Of a stretch of 64,000 nucleotides of DNA, positions 33,557-41,775 are shown piece by piece. The notes beneath the pieces are model-generated. The model was not told the origin of the DNA. It did not search any database and saw nothing but the letters and a program-made list of their open reading frames with translations. This DNA is from Glycomyces paridis. GTDB lineage: Bacteria > Actinomycetota > Actinomycetes > Mycobacteriales > Micromonosporaceae. The DNA is taken from positions 162,517-226,516 of the forward strand of contig NZ_STGX01000010.1 in the NCBI RefSeq assembly GCF_004912155.1, in the 5' to 3' direction. The position numbers and the translations under genes are program-made. Within the stretch, counting starts at the first letter, position 1. The number at the start of each line of letters is the position of its first letter.

Positions 33557-34441
33557 CTACTTCCAGCGGTCCATCATGCCGGTGGTGGCGGTGTCGATCT
33601 CCTCGCCGAGCTGGTGCAGGTGCTGCTTCTCCAGGTCCGCGAGGCTCGCGGTGAGCCGGTCGGCCCTGTCGGCGCCGGGCAGGCGCAGGAGCCAGTTGCG
33701 GGCGATCACCGCCTGGCGGTACTGGGTGAGCAGGTGCTCCAGGTCGGCGACGGGGACGATGACGTCCTCGGCGGCGCGCCCGAGCGCCGGTTCGGCGGCC
33801 TCGGCGAGGAAGTGCGCCTCGCGGGCCGCGATGCGGGCCTCGTCGCGCGCCAGGACCAGGTCGGTGGCGTAGCTCAGGCGCCCGTACGTGTCGAGCAGGT
33901 GCGTCTTCGCCTGCGACAGGACGCCCATGAGCGAGGACGCGGGCTTGTCGCCCTCCCGTGAGAAGCGCGCGTGCTCGGCGAACATCCGCACCTGTCCGAG
34001 GAGGGCCGCGACCCAGGTCTGGGAGTGGACCCGCTCGATCTGGCGGTACGAGGCTCGCATCTCCTCTTCAAGGGCCGCATACCATTTCGGGTACTCGGGC
34101 ACGGTGAGGTCGAGCTGGTCGAAGCGGTCGGCGAAGTGGACGCGGAGGTTCTCGAGGTCCTCGGTGTGCTTGAGGGCCGCCAGGAGCTGGTCGAGTTCCT
34201 GCCCGCCGTGCGGGGTCTGCGTGAACAGGTGCTCGTAGCCGCGGACGGCGGTGCGGAGCCGGTGGATCGCGGCGCGGACCGAACCGGCCGATCCGGGGGC
34301 GTAGCGCTCGGTGGCGGCGATGGCGCGGTTGAGCGCGTCGACCTGGTTCGAGATGTAGGTCTGGACGACGGTCCCGGCGGGCGTGGACGCGGACATCGCC
34401 TCCGACTGCTCCCGTTCGGCCGCGGCTGCGGATGCTGACAT
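33557..34441 (-). CDS. CHAD domain protein
   Basis: A 294-residue, largely helical protein. The CHAD pattern is seen in VRAAIHRLRTAVRGYEHLF with the conserved His and Arg residues that bind polyphosphate. Further helices contain LRVHFADRFDQLDL and HLLDTYGRLSYATDLV. CHAD proteins bind polyphosphate or act with adenylate-cyclase-like CYTH domains; no CYTH domain is present here. It could localise on polyphosphate granules. Expression as a single gene is likely. Confidence 0.82.
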   Translation of the reverse strand: MSASAAAAEREQSEAMSASTPAGTVVQTYISNQVDALNRAIAATERYAPGSAGSVRAAIHRLRTAVRGYEHLFTQTPHGGQELDQLLAALKHTEDLENLRVHFADRFDQLDLTVPEYPKWYAALEEEMRASYRQIERVHSQTWVAALLGQVRMFAEHARFSREGDKPASSLMGVLSQAKTHLLDTYGRLSYATDLVLARDEARIAAREAHFLAEAAEPALGRAAEDVIVPVADLEHLLTQYRQAVIARNWLLRLPGADRADRLTASLADLEKQHLHQLGEEIDTATTGMMDRWK

Positions 34442-34572
34442 GGCTCCTCCCCTCGGATGACCTGCTGCATCGAGTATCTCAGCGGGTCCCCGAGGGGAGG
34501 AGCGGAAGCGGTGTTTTTCTCGACGACCGTTCAGGTTCCGGACGCCCGTCCGTCACCTGAGCGGTCGCGCAC

Positions 34573-35727
34573 TCAGCCGGGGATGCAGTCGAGCGCCGGC
34601 ATGGTCGACAGGCTGCCGTTGACGTTGAAGCCGAAGCTCACGTCCTGGCCGGAGGCGATGGTCGCGTTCCAGCCCGCCGGTCCCGCCATCTGCATGTCGC
34701 CCATCGAGGAGATCGTGGTGTTCCACGAGTTCGCGATGGTGATGCCCGAGTCCGGCGGCCACAGCCAGTGGATCATCCAGTCGCTGACCGGGTCGGACCC
34801 GGTGTTGGAGACGGTGATCGTGACGGTCGCGCCGCTGCCCCAGGAGTTGACGGAGGCGGTGGCGGTGCAGTCGCCCTCGGTCGGCCCGCCGGTGGTCGGC
34901 TCGTCCGTCGGGTCGTCGGTCGGGTCGTCGCTGGTCGGGTCGGTCGGGGGGTCGACGACGCCGCCGTCGTTGCCGGGCAGGTCGGCGCCGGGGCGGATGC
35001 CGGAGACCTCGCCGTTGCCGCCGTCGAACTCGACGTCGGAGCAGGCGTAGAAGTTCTCGTTGGAGTCCGAGCGCACCCAGTGCGTGAAGACCACGTGGTA
35101 ACCGGACTTCTGCGGGAGCGTCAGGTTGCCGTAGTAGTAGTGGTCGTTCGAGCCGGGCCCGCCGTTGGAGGCGGGGTTGGTGAAGGTCTTGAACAGTTCG
35201 AGGTCGTCCCAGGCGATGGGCTGGTTGGGGTCCCAGCCGTCCTTGGTGATGTACAGGTCGAACTTGCCGGGGTGGTGGGCCCAGTTGTTGTAGCGCCATT
35301 CGACGGTGTCGCCGGCGGTCACGTGGGTCCGGGGCCAGTTGCCCGGGTCGTTGAACGCCTCGAAGTCGTACGGGCCGCGGCCGCCGCCGTCGCAGATCCG
35401 GCCGTCGGGGATGTAGCCGACGGTCTGGCCCGCGCCGTTGGAGTCGAGGTTGCCGAACCAGTTGTAGAACGCGTTCGGGCCGCCCTGGTCCAGTGCGTTC
35501 TGGCAGGACTCGTTGTACGGGTCGAGCGCGCCGTTGGCGCTGACCGCGTCGAAGTAGCACAGGTACTGGCGGGAGCCGGGGAACACGGTGGCCCCGTGCG
35601 CCTCGGCGTCGTCGCTGCTGAACAGTGCGGTGAAGGTCAAGGCCGTTACCGCGGCCAGGACCAGCGACATGACCGCGGCGATGCGGCGGCGTCTGCCGCC
35701 GAGCGCCGCGGTGTCGGTGATGGACAT
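34573..35727 (-). CDS. Lytic polysaccharide monooxygenase AA10 with CBM2
   Basis: 384 residues. A long signal peptide ends AEA before His44, which becomes the N-terminal residue of the mature enzyme and the first copper ligand of the histidine brace. The AA10 domain (44-about 245) includes the second His in NNWAHHPGKFDLY. A Pro-Thr-Asp linker (DPTSDDPTDDPTDEPTT) joins a cellulose-binding-type CBM2 (about 285-384, WGSGATVTITVSNTGSDPVSDW). It should oxidise cellulose or chitin outside the cell. The ATG has a GAGGAG site. A good promoter with a palindrome at the start site is upstream. Confidence 0.95.
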   Translation of the reverse strand: MSITDTAALGGRRRRIAAVMSLVLAAVTALTFTALFSSDDAEAHGATVFPGSRQYLCYFDAVSANGALDPYNESCQNALDQGGPNAFYNWFGNLDSNGAGQTVGYIPDGRICDGGGRGPYDFEAFNDPGNWPRTHVTAGDTVEWRYNNWAHHPGKFDLYITKDGWDPNQPIAWDDLELFKTFTNPASNGGPGSNDHYYYGNLTLPQKSGYHVVFTHWVRSDSNENFYACSDVEFDGGNGEVSGIRPGADLPGNDGGVVDPPTDPTSDDPTDDPTDEPTTGGPTEGDCTATASVNSWGSGATVTITVSNTGSDPVSDWMIHWLWPPDSGITIANSWNTTISSMGDMQMAGPAGWNATIASGQDVSFGFNVNGSLSTMPALDCIPG

Positions 35728-35807
35728 GGAACTACTCCTCTGCCGGTCGTGGAGCGCTCCCAACCTGGCCCTGCCGAGCCTGCGCCGTCACGTGCGAATC
35801 AGTGCAT

Positions 35808-35854
35808 GAATATCGTGATATTCGAGTGTATCTATATTTGGGTCCGAAGGTCAA
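35808..35854 (-). promoter_or_regulatory. LPMO promoter with operator at the transcription start
   Basis: On the minus strand TTGACC (35854-35849) and TACACT (35830-35825) are 18 bases apart. The palindrome GAATATC-GT-GATATTC (35808-35823) covers the predicted start site, a position typical of repressor binding. The predicted leader is about 90 bases. Confidence 0.6.
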
Positions 35855-35940
35855 ACCGCCGCATGACATGAGGGCCGCGGCCCTGCTCGCCCGCCGAATC
35901 GACGGCGCCGGGCCGCCCCCGCGCGGATAGACTCGGTCCC

Positions 35941-36393
35941 ATGGACATCGGAGACACCGCCCCGGACTTCACCCTCGCCGACGAGACCGGCGAGCCGCGC
36001 AGCCTCGACTCGCTCCTGGAACGGGGGCCGGTCGTGCTGTTCTTCTACCCGCAGGCCATGTCCGCGGGCTGCACCGCCGAGGCCTGCCACTTCCGCGACC
36101 TCGCCGCCGAGTTCGAGGCGCTCGGCGCGACCCCCGTCGGCATCTCCCACGACAGCGTCGACCGCCAGGCGGCCTTCACCGCCAAGCACTCCCTGGGCTA
36201 TCCGCTCCTGTCCGACCCCGACGGCGCGGTCGCCGAGTCCTTCGGGTCCCGGCGCCGGATCGCGGTCCTCGCCACCAGGCGCCGGACCTTCGTCATCGGC
36301 GCGGGCCGTGAGATCGTCGGCGTGGTCAAGGGCGAGCTGAACATGAACGTCCACGCCGACAAGGCCCTCGCGATCCTCCGCGACCGCGCATAG
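35941..36393 (+). CDS. Peroxiredoxin, BCP/PrxQ type
   Basis: A 150-residue thiol peroxidase. Motifs are the N-terminal IGDTAPDFTLADETG and the redox centre AMSAGCTAEACHFRD near residue 42, with a peroxidatic Cys and a resolving Cys five residues later, typical of PrxQ. It reduces H2O2 and organic peroxides in the cytosol using thioredoxin. A second enzyme of this class is encoded at 43.4 kb. Ends in a shared terminator with rdgB. Confidence 0.92.
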   Translation: MDIGDTAPDFTLADETGEPRSLDSLLERGPVVLFFYPQAMSAGCTAEACHFRDLAAEFEALGATPVGISHDSVDRQAAFTAKHSLGYPLLSDPDGAVAESFGSRRRIAVLATRRRTFVIGAGREIVGVVKGELNMNVHADKALAILRDRA

Positions 36394-36398
36394 CCGAA

Positions 36399-36420
36399 GA
36401 GGCGGCCCGAGGGCCGCCTC
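36399..36420. terminator. Bidirectional terminator (peroxiredoxin / rdgB)
   Basis: Nine-bp arms GAGGCGGCC / GGCCGCCTC with CGAG loop, six bases after the peroxiredoxin stop and eleven before the rdgB stop. Confidence 0.75.
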
Positions 36421-36430
36421 TCGCATCGTC

Positions 36431-37015
36431 TCAGATCTTCGCCGCGAGTTCCCGGAACGCCTTGCCGCGGTGGGAGATCGCGTTCTTCTCCGCCGCGGTC
36501 AGCTCGGCGCTGGTCCGGTCGTGGCCTTCGGGGGTGAACAGCGGGTCGTAGCCGAAGCCGCCCTCGCCCTTCGGCCCGCGGCCGACGGTCCCGGGCATCT
36601 CGCCGTGGACGACCAGTTCGCGCCCGTCGGGCCACACCATCGCGGCCGCGCACACGAACTTCCCGCCGCGCAGGCCGTCGGGCACGTCCGCGAGCTGGTC
36701 GAGCAGGAGCGCGTTGTTCGCCGCATCGTCCTTCGCGCGGCCGGCCCAGCGGGCCGAGAGCACCCCGGGCATCCCGTTGAGCGCGTCCACGGCCAGGCCC
36801 GAGTCGTCGGCGATGGTCGCCAGGCCCGTGCGGCGGGCGCCGTCGCGGGCCTTGAGCAGGGCGTTGCCCGCGAAGGTCAGCTCGGTCTCGGGGGTGTCGG
36901 GGTAGGACTCGACGGCGTCGAGGCCCACGAGTTCGACGTGCGGGGCGGCCTCGGCGAGGATCTGCCGCAGCTCGTCGACCTTGCCCTGGTTGCGGGTCGC
37001 CAGCAGGACCCTCAC
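36431..37015 (-). CDS. rdgB: XTP/dITP diphosphatase (RdgB/HAM1)
   Basis: A 194-residue housecleaning enzyme that hydrolyses ITP, dITP and XTP to monophosphates. Motifs are the N-terminal [26 protein letters not shown] with the metal-binding Asp pair, [16 protein letters not shown] and ISHRGKAF. The GTG start overlaps the rph stop (GTGA). rph-rdgB is a conserved actinobacterial pair. Confidence 0.95.
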   Translation of the reverse strand: MRVLLATRNQGKVDELRQILAEAAPHVELVGLDAVESYPDTPETELTFAGNALLKARDGARRTGLATIADDSGLAVDALNGMPGVLSARWAGRAKDDAANNALLLDQLADVPDGLRGGKFVCAAAMVWPDGRELVVHGEMPGTVGRGPKGEGGFGYDPLFTPEGHDRTSAELTAAEKNAISHRGKAFRELAAKI

Positions 37016-37740
37016 GGGGCGAGGAGCGTCCGCGCCTGGAGGCCGGCGAGCTCCTTGCAGCCCTTGACGGCCAGGTCCAGCAGCTGGTCGAGCTCGGCGC
37101 GGTTGTAGACCGCCTCCTCGCCGGTGCCCTGGACCTCGACGAAGTCGCCCTCGCCGGTGCAGACCACGTTCATGTCGACCGAGGCCGCCACGTCCTCCTC
37201 GTAGGGGAGGTCGAGCACGGGGACGCCGTTCACGATGCCGACGCTGATCGCCGCGACCGAGGTCGTGAGGATCTTGTCGGGCTTGCGGGCGAGCTTCTGC
37301 TCCTTGAGCCAGTCGACCGCGTCGTGCAGCGCGATGTAGGCGCCGGTGATCGAGGCGGTGCGGGTGCCGCCGTCGGCCTGGAGCACATCGCAGTCGAGGG
37401 TGATCGTGTTCTCGCCCAAGGCCTTGAAGTCGATGCAGGCGCGCAGGGAGCGGCCGATGAGGCGCGAGATCTCGTGCGTGCGCCCGCCGATCTTGCCGCG
37501 GATCGACTCGCGGTCCGAACGCGAATGCGTCGAGCGGGGGAGCATCGAGTACTCGGCGGTCACCCAGCCCTCGCCGGAGCCGCGGCGCCAGCGGGGCACC
37601 CCGGGGTTGACCGTGGCGGTGCACAGCACGCGGGTGCGGCCGAACTCGACGAGGACCGAGCCCTCGGGGTGGTCGGTCCAGGATCGGGTGAACTTCACGG
37701 GGCGCAGCTCATCGGCTGCGCGCTTGTCAGGTCGAGTCAT
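37012..37740 (-). CDS. rph: Ribonuclease PH
   Basis: A 242-residue phosphorolytic 3'-5' exoribonuclease that trims tRNA 3' ends. Family motifs are [58 protein letters not shown] (phosphate-binding Arg), [21 protein letters not shown] and [20 protein letters not shown]. Full length. First of the rph-rdgB pair. Confidence 0.96.
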   Translation of the reverse strand: MTRPDKRAADELRPVKFTRSWTDHPEGSVLVEFGRTRVLCTATVNPGVPRWRRGSGEGWVTAEYSMLPRSTHSRSDRESIRGKIGGRTHEISRLIGRSLRACIDFKALGENTITLDCDVLQADGGTRTASITGAYIALHDAVDWLKEQKLARKPDKILTTSVAAISVGIVNGVPVLDLPYEEDVAASVDMNVVCTGEGDFVEVQGTGEEAVYNRAELDQLLDLAVKGCKELAGLQARTLLAP

Positions 37741-37866
37741 CCGCACCAGCCTACGGGAACCCCCGGAGGTGTGACACACTAGTTGCTGCTCGAATGAGAG
37801 CACCGGCACGCGCGGCACCCCGAACCCATCCCGAGGTCACGATGCGCGGGCCGCGACGCACGCCTC

Positions 37867-37951
37867 GCGCGAGTGGCGGAACTGGCAGACGCGCAGGATT
37901 TAGGTTCCTGTGTCCTAGGACGTGGGGGTTCGAGTCCCCCCTCGCGCACCA
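37867..37951 (+). tRNA. tRNA-Leu (TAG), CCA encoded
   Basis: Class II cloverleaf with acceptor GCGCGAG/CTCGCGC, anticodon stem CAGGA/TCCTG and loop TTTAGGT giving anticodon TAG, a long variable arm, T arm GGGGG-TTCGAGT-CCCCC, and genomic CCA. Confidence 0.95.
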
Positions 37952-38014
37952 CGGCGCCTCTGATCCGGTCCGGACGGGGGCGCTTTCGCATGGGCCCGTG
38001 CGGCGCCCGGCGGT

Positions 38015-39001
38015 TCAGCGTCTGCGGACCGCGAGGCCGGTGCAGGCGACGACGGCGAGGCCGCCCGCGGCGGTGAGCCAGGTGACCTGCTCGCCCAGGA
38101 GCAGCGCCGCCCAGGTGATCGTCATGACCGGCTGCACGAGCTGGATCTGGCTGACCTGCGGGATCGGGCCGATCGCCAGGCCGCGGTACCACGCGAAGAA
38201 GCCCAGGAACATGCTCACGGCCGCGAGGTAGGCGAACGCGGCCCACTCGACGGGCGCGGCCTGCGGCGGGCGCGCGGCGAGCGCGACGGCCGTGACCGGG
38301 ACGGTCAGGGGCGCGGCGAGGACCAGCGCCCACGAGATCGTCTGCCAGGAACCGAGTTCGCGTGCGAGCAGGCCGCCCTCGGCGTAGCCGACCGCGGCGG
38401 CCGCGACCGCGCCGAACAGCAGCAGGTCCGGCCAGCGCAGCCCGGTGAGGCCGCCGTTCTGCAAGGCCGCGAACGCGATCGCCGCGAGCGCGCCGATCCC
38501 GGCGGTGACCCAGAACGCGGGCCTGGGGCGTTCGCGGGTGCGCAGGACCGCCGCCACCGCGGTGGCCGCGGGCAGGAGCGCGATCACGACCGCGCCGTGG
38601 TTCGCCTCGGTCGCGGTGAGCGCGAACGACGTCAGGAACGGGAAGCCGATCACGACCCCGGCCGCGACGACCCCCAGCCGCAGCCACTGCGACCCGACCG
38701 GCCGGCGCTGGCGCGTGGCCGCGAGCACCGCCGCCGCCAGCCCCGCCGCGACCACGGCCCGGCCCGCGCCGATGAGCAGCGGCGACATGCCGCCGACCGC
38801 GATCTTCGTGAACGGCACGGTGAACGAGAACGCCGCCACGCCCACCAGCCCCCACCACAGGCCCGCCCGGGAAGGAACGGCGCCGGTGCGCGCCGGATCA
38901 CCGCCGATCGTCGCCGTACTCGACAGGCCTCGGAGGCGCGACCAGCGGGACCCCGCACCGGCCCGTGCCCGCCGAGGCCCCGTGCCGGACGGCGATAGCA
39001 C
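38015..39001 (-). CDS. EamA/DMT-family transporter
   Basis: About 300-328 residues with ten hydrophobic segments in two EamA repeats, a drug/metabolite exporter. Repeat one has PFTKIAVGGMSPLLIGAGRAVVAAG; repeat two ends SMFLGFFAWYRGLAIGPIPQVSQIQLVQPVMTITWAALLLGEQ, the family signature. Start uncertain: GTG at 39001 is used, since an ATG at 39040 would overlap the divergent regulator's start codon. Adjacent divergent MocR regulator suggests control by, and perhaps transport of, a pyridoxal-related or amino compound. Confidence 0.85.
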   Translation of the reverse strand: MLSPSGTGPRRARAGAGSRWSRLRGLSSTATIGGDPARTGAVPSRAGLWWGLVGVAAFSFTVPFTKIAVGGMSPLLIGAGRAVVAAGLAAAVLAATRQRRPVGSQWLRLGVVAAGVVIGFPFLTSFALTATEANHGAVVIALLPAATAVAAVLRTRERPRPAFWVTAGIGALAAIAFAALQNGGLTGLRWPDLLLFGAVAAAAVGYAEGGLLARELGSWQTISWALVLAAPLTVPVTAVALAARPPQAAPVEWAAFAYLAAVSMFLGFFAWYRGLAIGPIPQVSQIQLVQPVMTITWAALLLGEQVTWLTAAGGLAVVACTGLAVRRR

Positions 39002-39017
39002 GGACCTGCGAACGTCG

Positions 39018-39027
39018 GTAGCGCTAC
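39018..39027. promoter_or_regulatory. Palindrome in the EamA/MocR divergent promoter
   Basis: GTAGCGCTAC is a perfect 10-bp palindrome between the divergent start codons. TTGACC on the minus strand at 39040-39045 region and CGCTAC 17 bases away suggest the EamA promoter passes through it; a TACTCT eight bases before the MocR ATG suggests a leaderless regulator mRNA. A likely MocR operator. Confidence 0.45.
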
Positions 39028-39038
39028 TCTTGTCTCTC

Positions 39039-40439
39039 ATGGTCAACGATAGCAGTGAACGGATTGCGGCGGCCCTGCGCGAACGCGTCGCCGCCGCCGC
39101 CCCGGGCGCCCTCCTGCCCTCCACACGGGCGATCGCCGCCGAATTCGGCGCCGGACCCGTCACCGTGCAGCGCGCCCTCCGCCTCCTCAACGCACAAGGG
39201 CTGGTGGAGAGCAGGCCCGGCGTCGGCACGTTCGTCAGGGCCCGGCGCACCGCCCGGCCCGGCGACTACGGCTGGCAGACCGCCGCCCTCGGCGCCCCCG
39301 GGGCCCGCATCCCCGGCGGCCCCGCCGCGCTCCGCACCGCCGGACCCGACGCGATAGCGCTCCACTCGGGATACCCCGACCGCGAACTGCTCCCCGAAAC
39401 CCTCGTCAAGGCCGCGCTCGCCCGCGCCGCACGCGGCGACGCCGCGATCGGGCGCCCGCCCGCCACCGGCCTGCCCGAACTGCGGGCCTGGTTCGCCGCC
39501 GAACTCGGCGAGGCCGCGCCCGCCGGGACCGCGCCGCCCGCCGCCAGCGACGTCGTCATCGTCCCCGGCAGCCAGAGCGGCCTCAGCTCCGCGTTCCGCG
39601 TCCTCGTCGGCCCCGGCAGGCCGCTCCTCATCGAATCGCCCACCTACTGGGGCGCCATCACCGCCGCCGCGAGAGAAGGCGTCGCGACCGTCCCGATCCC
39701 CTCGGGACCCGACGGACCCGACCCCGACCAGCTCGCCGAAGCCTTCGCGCGCACCGGCGCCCGCGCCTTCTACGCGCAGCCGAACTTCGCCAACCCCACC
39801 GGCGCCCAATGGACCCCCGGCCTCGCCGGACGGGTCCTCGACGTCGTCCGCGACCACGGGGCGTTCCTCATCGAAGACGACTGGGCCCGCGAATTCGGCA
39901 TCGACGCCGACGCGCCCCCGCTCGCCGCTCGCGACGACGCCGGCCACGTCGTCTACCTCCGCTCGCTCACCAAGAGCGTGTCCCCGGCCGTGCGCGTCGC
40001 CGCCGTCATCGCCCGCGGCCCCGCCCGCGAACGGATCATCGCCGACGCCCGCGCCGAGGCCATGTACGTCAGCGGCCTCCTCCAAGCGGCCGCCCTCGAC
40101 GTCGTCACCCGCCCCGCCTGGCGCACCCACCGCAAAGGACTGCGCCACCGGCTCGCCTCCCGCCGCGACCTGCTCGCCGCCGGCCTGCGCGAACTCGCCC
40201 CGCAGGCCCACCTCACCGCGATGCCCCGCGGCGGCCTCCACCTGTGGGCCCGCCTCCCGGACGGGACCGACCTGCCCGCGCTCGTGCGCGCCTGCGACGA
40301 CGCGGGCGTCCTCGTCGTCTCCGGCGACGAATGGTTCCCCGCCGAGCCCACCGGCCCCCACCTGCGCCTCAACTACTCCGGCCCCGACCCGGGCTCCTTC
40401 CGCGAAGCCGCGGCCGCCATCGGCAGGGCCCTCGGCTGA
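39039..40439 (+). CDS. MocR/PdxR-type GntR regulator with aminotransferase domain
   Basis: 466 residues. An N-terminal GntR winged helix (residues about 5-72, LPSTRAIAAEFGAGPVTVQRALRLLNAQGLVESRPGVGTFV), then a fold-type I aminotransferase domain with a conserved PLP region: SLTKSVSPAVRV contains the candidate Schiff-base Lys, AQPNFANPTG and EDDWARE are typical. These proteins sense pyridoxal phosphate or an amino-acid adduct. It is divergent from the EamA transporter gene, its likely target. Confidence 0.92.
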   Translation: MVNDSSERIAAALRERVAAAAPGALLPSTRAIAAEFGAGPVTVQRALRLLNAQGLVESRPGVGTFVRARRTARPGDYGWQTAALGAPGARIPGGPAALRTAGPDAIALHSGYPDRELLPETLVKAALARAARGDAAIGRPPATGLPELRAWFAAELGEAAPAGTAPPAASDVVIVPGSQSGLSSAFRVLVGPGRPLLIESPTYWGAITAAAREGVATVPIPSGPDGPDPDQLAEAFARTGARAFYAQPNFANPTGAQWTPGLAGRVLDVVRDHGAFLIEDDWAREFGIDADAPPLAARDDAGHVVYLRSLTKSVSPAVRVAAVIARGPARERIIADARAEAMYVSGLLQAAALDVVTRPAWRTHRKGLRHRLASRRDLLAAGLRELAPQAHLTAMPRGGLHLWARLPDGTDLPALVRACDDAGVLVVSGDEWFPAEPTGPHLRLNYSGPDPGSFREAAAAIGRALG

Positions 40440-40548
40440 CGATCCGCCACCGAGGGCACGGGACCGCGCCCCGATCGTGGCCGCCGGGACCGGGGCGGTT
40501 CACCTGCGCTTCGTCTCGCGGCCGCAAGGGCGGGGGAGGGTCGGGGGC

Positions 40549-40788
40549 ATGAACCCCGCCGACGAGATCGAACTGGCCGCCGCCCTCGCGGTGGCCGTGC
40601 AGCGCTCGGCGCTGCTGCCGCAGGAGGAGCAGGCCGCGCTGCTCGACCGGTACCGGCGCCAGCGCGAACGCGTGCTGCGCACCGGCACCGCCCAGGACCT
40701 CCGCCGCCTCACCGAGATCGACGAGGCCACCGGGCCCACCCGCGGACCCGTCTCGCGCACCCTCCGCAGCCGCCTCGTCCGGCCCTGA
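40549..40788 (+). CDS. Small hypothetical protein
   Basis: A 79-residue, helical, charged protein with no recognised domain: NPADEIELAAALAVAVQRSALLPQEEQAALLDRYRRQRERVL. It has no signal or membrane segment. The ATG follows a GGGGAGGG site by about eight bases. The C-terminus is Arg-rich. It stands alone before a 276-base non-coding stretch. Its coding potential is supported by ribosome site and codon bias only. Confidence 0.55.
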   Translation: MNPADEIELAAALAVAVQRSALLPQEEQAALLDRYRRQRERVLRTGTAQDLRRLTEIDEATGPTRGPVSRTLRSRLVRP

Positions 40789-40866
40789 CCCGAGCGGCTT
40801 TGAGACTGGGAGACCGAGACGGTCGGTCTGGGCTCGCCGGAACGCACTGTCGGACCGAATCTGCGG

Positions 40867-41012
40867 GCCGCGAGCCGACCGGTCCAGGCCGCGAACGCCG
40901 ACCGGGCCCATCCGGCCGCGGGACACCGAGCCGACCCGTCCGAGCCCGCGGACCCCGCACCGGACCGTCCGGGACGCGGACTCCGAGCCGGCTCTGAGGT
41001 TCCTCACAGCGG
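40867..41012. repeat. Imperfect ~30-bp repeats upstream of the two-component genes
   Basis: The 276-base gap 40789-41064 holds four imperfect units of about 30 bp starting GCCGACCGGTCC, GCCGACCGGGCC, GCCGACCCGTCC and ACCGGACCGTCC, each followed by a C/G-rich (GCCGCGGG-like) half. An upstream inverted repeat AGACCGA-N5-TCGGTCT lies at 40811-40829. No gene is evident. It may be regulatory DNA for the downstream regulator. Confidence 0.5.
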
Positions 41013-41064
41013 CCCTGCGGCCCCGCGCGATAGGCAGGCGGGGCACCGCGAGAAGGAGCCCCAG

Positions 41065-41775
41065 TTGCCAGAGCCGACCGAACCCAAGGACCGCGTCCTC
41101 GTCGTCGACGACGAGGAGAACATCGGCGCGCTCCTGTCCGCCACACTGCGCCTGACCGGCTTCGACGTCGCCGTCGCCCCCGACGCCGCCGCGGCCCTGC
41201 GCCTCGCCGAGACCTTCCGGCCCGACCTCGTCATCCTCGACGTCATGCTCCCCGACATGGACGGCTTCGAAGTCGCCAAGCGCCTGCGCGCCGGCCGCGA
41301 CCTGCCCGTCCTCTTCCTCACCGCCCGCGACGCCGTGCGCGACCGCGTCACCGGCCTCACCGTCGGCGGCGACGACTACGTCACCAAGCCCTTCGACCTC
41401 GAAGAGGTCATCCTCCGCGTCCAGGCGATCCTGCGCCGCGCCAAGACCCCCGCGCCCCCCGAGGACCGCGTCCTGCGCTACGCCGACCTCGAACTCGACG
41501 AGGCCGTCCACGAGGTCCGCCGCGCCGGACGCACCGTCGAACTCTCGCCCACCGAGTTCAAACTCCTGCGCTACCTCATGATCAACGCCGGGAAGGTCGT
41601 CAGTAAGGCCCAGATCCTCGACCGCGTCTGGAACTACGACTTCGGCGGCAACGGCCGCATCGTCGAGTCCTACGTGTACTACCTGCGCCGCAAGATCGAC
41701 GTGACCGACCCGCCGCTCATCCACACCGTCCGCGGCTTCGGCTACGCCCTGCGCCGGCCCCGCGCGGGCGCGTGA
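41065..41775 (+). CDS. OmpR-family response regulator
   Basis: 236 residues. Receiver domain (residues about 9-125): acidic VVDDEE, phospho-acceptor Asp in LVILDVMLPDMDGF, Thr in FLTARD, Lys in VTKPFDL. C-terminal winged helix (about 140-232): VELSPTEFKLLRYLMINAGKVVSKAQILDRVW and YVYYLRRKI, HTVRGFGYAL. The TTG start has AGAAGGAG six bases upstream. It overlaps its kinase gene by four bases (GTGA). Related to TrcR/TcrA-like regulators. Confidence 0.93.
   Translation: MPEPTEPKDRVLVVDDEENIGALLSATLRLTGFDVAVAPDAAAALRLAETFRPDLVILDVMLPDMDGFEVAKRLRAGRDLPVLFLTARDAVRDRVTGLTVGGDDYVTKPFDLEEVILRVQAILRRAKTPAPPEDRVLRYADLELDEAVHEVRRAGRTVELSPTEFKLLRYLMINAGKVVSKAQILDRVWNYDFGGNGRIVESYVYYLRRKIDVTDPPLIHTVRGFGYALRRPRAGA

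Noticed and set aside
35821..35837. TTCGAGTGTATCT occurs both here and upstream of the VapC module (52276-52288)
   Set aside because: Thirteen-base matches are expected by chance in 64 kb; only the TACACT core is kept as a promoter element.
40867..41012. CRISPR array
   Set aside because: Repeats are degenerate, contiguous and without unique spacers; no cas genes.
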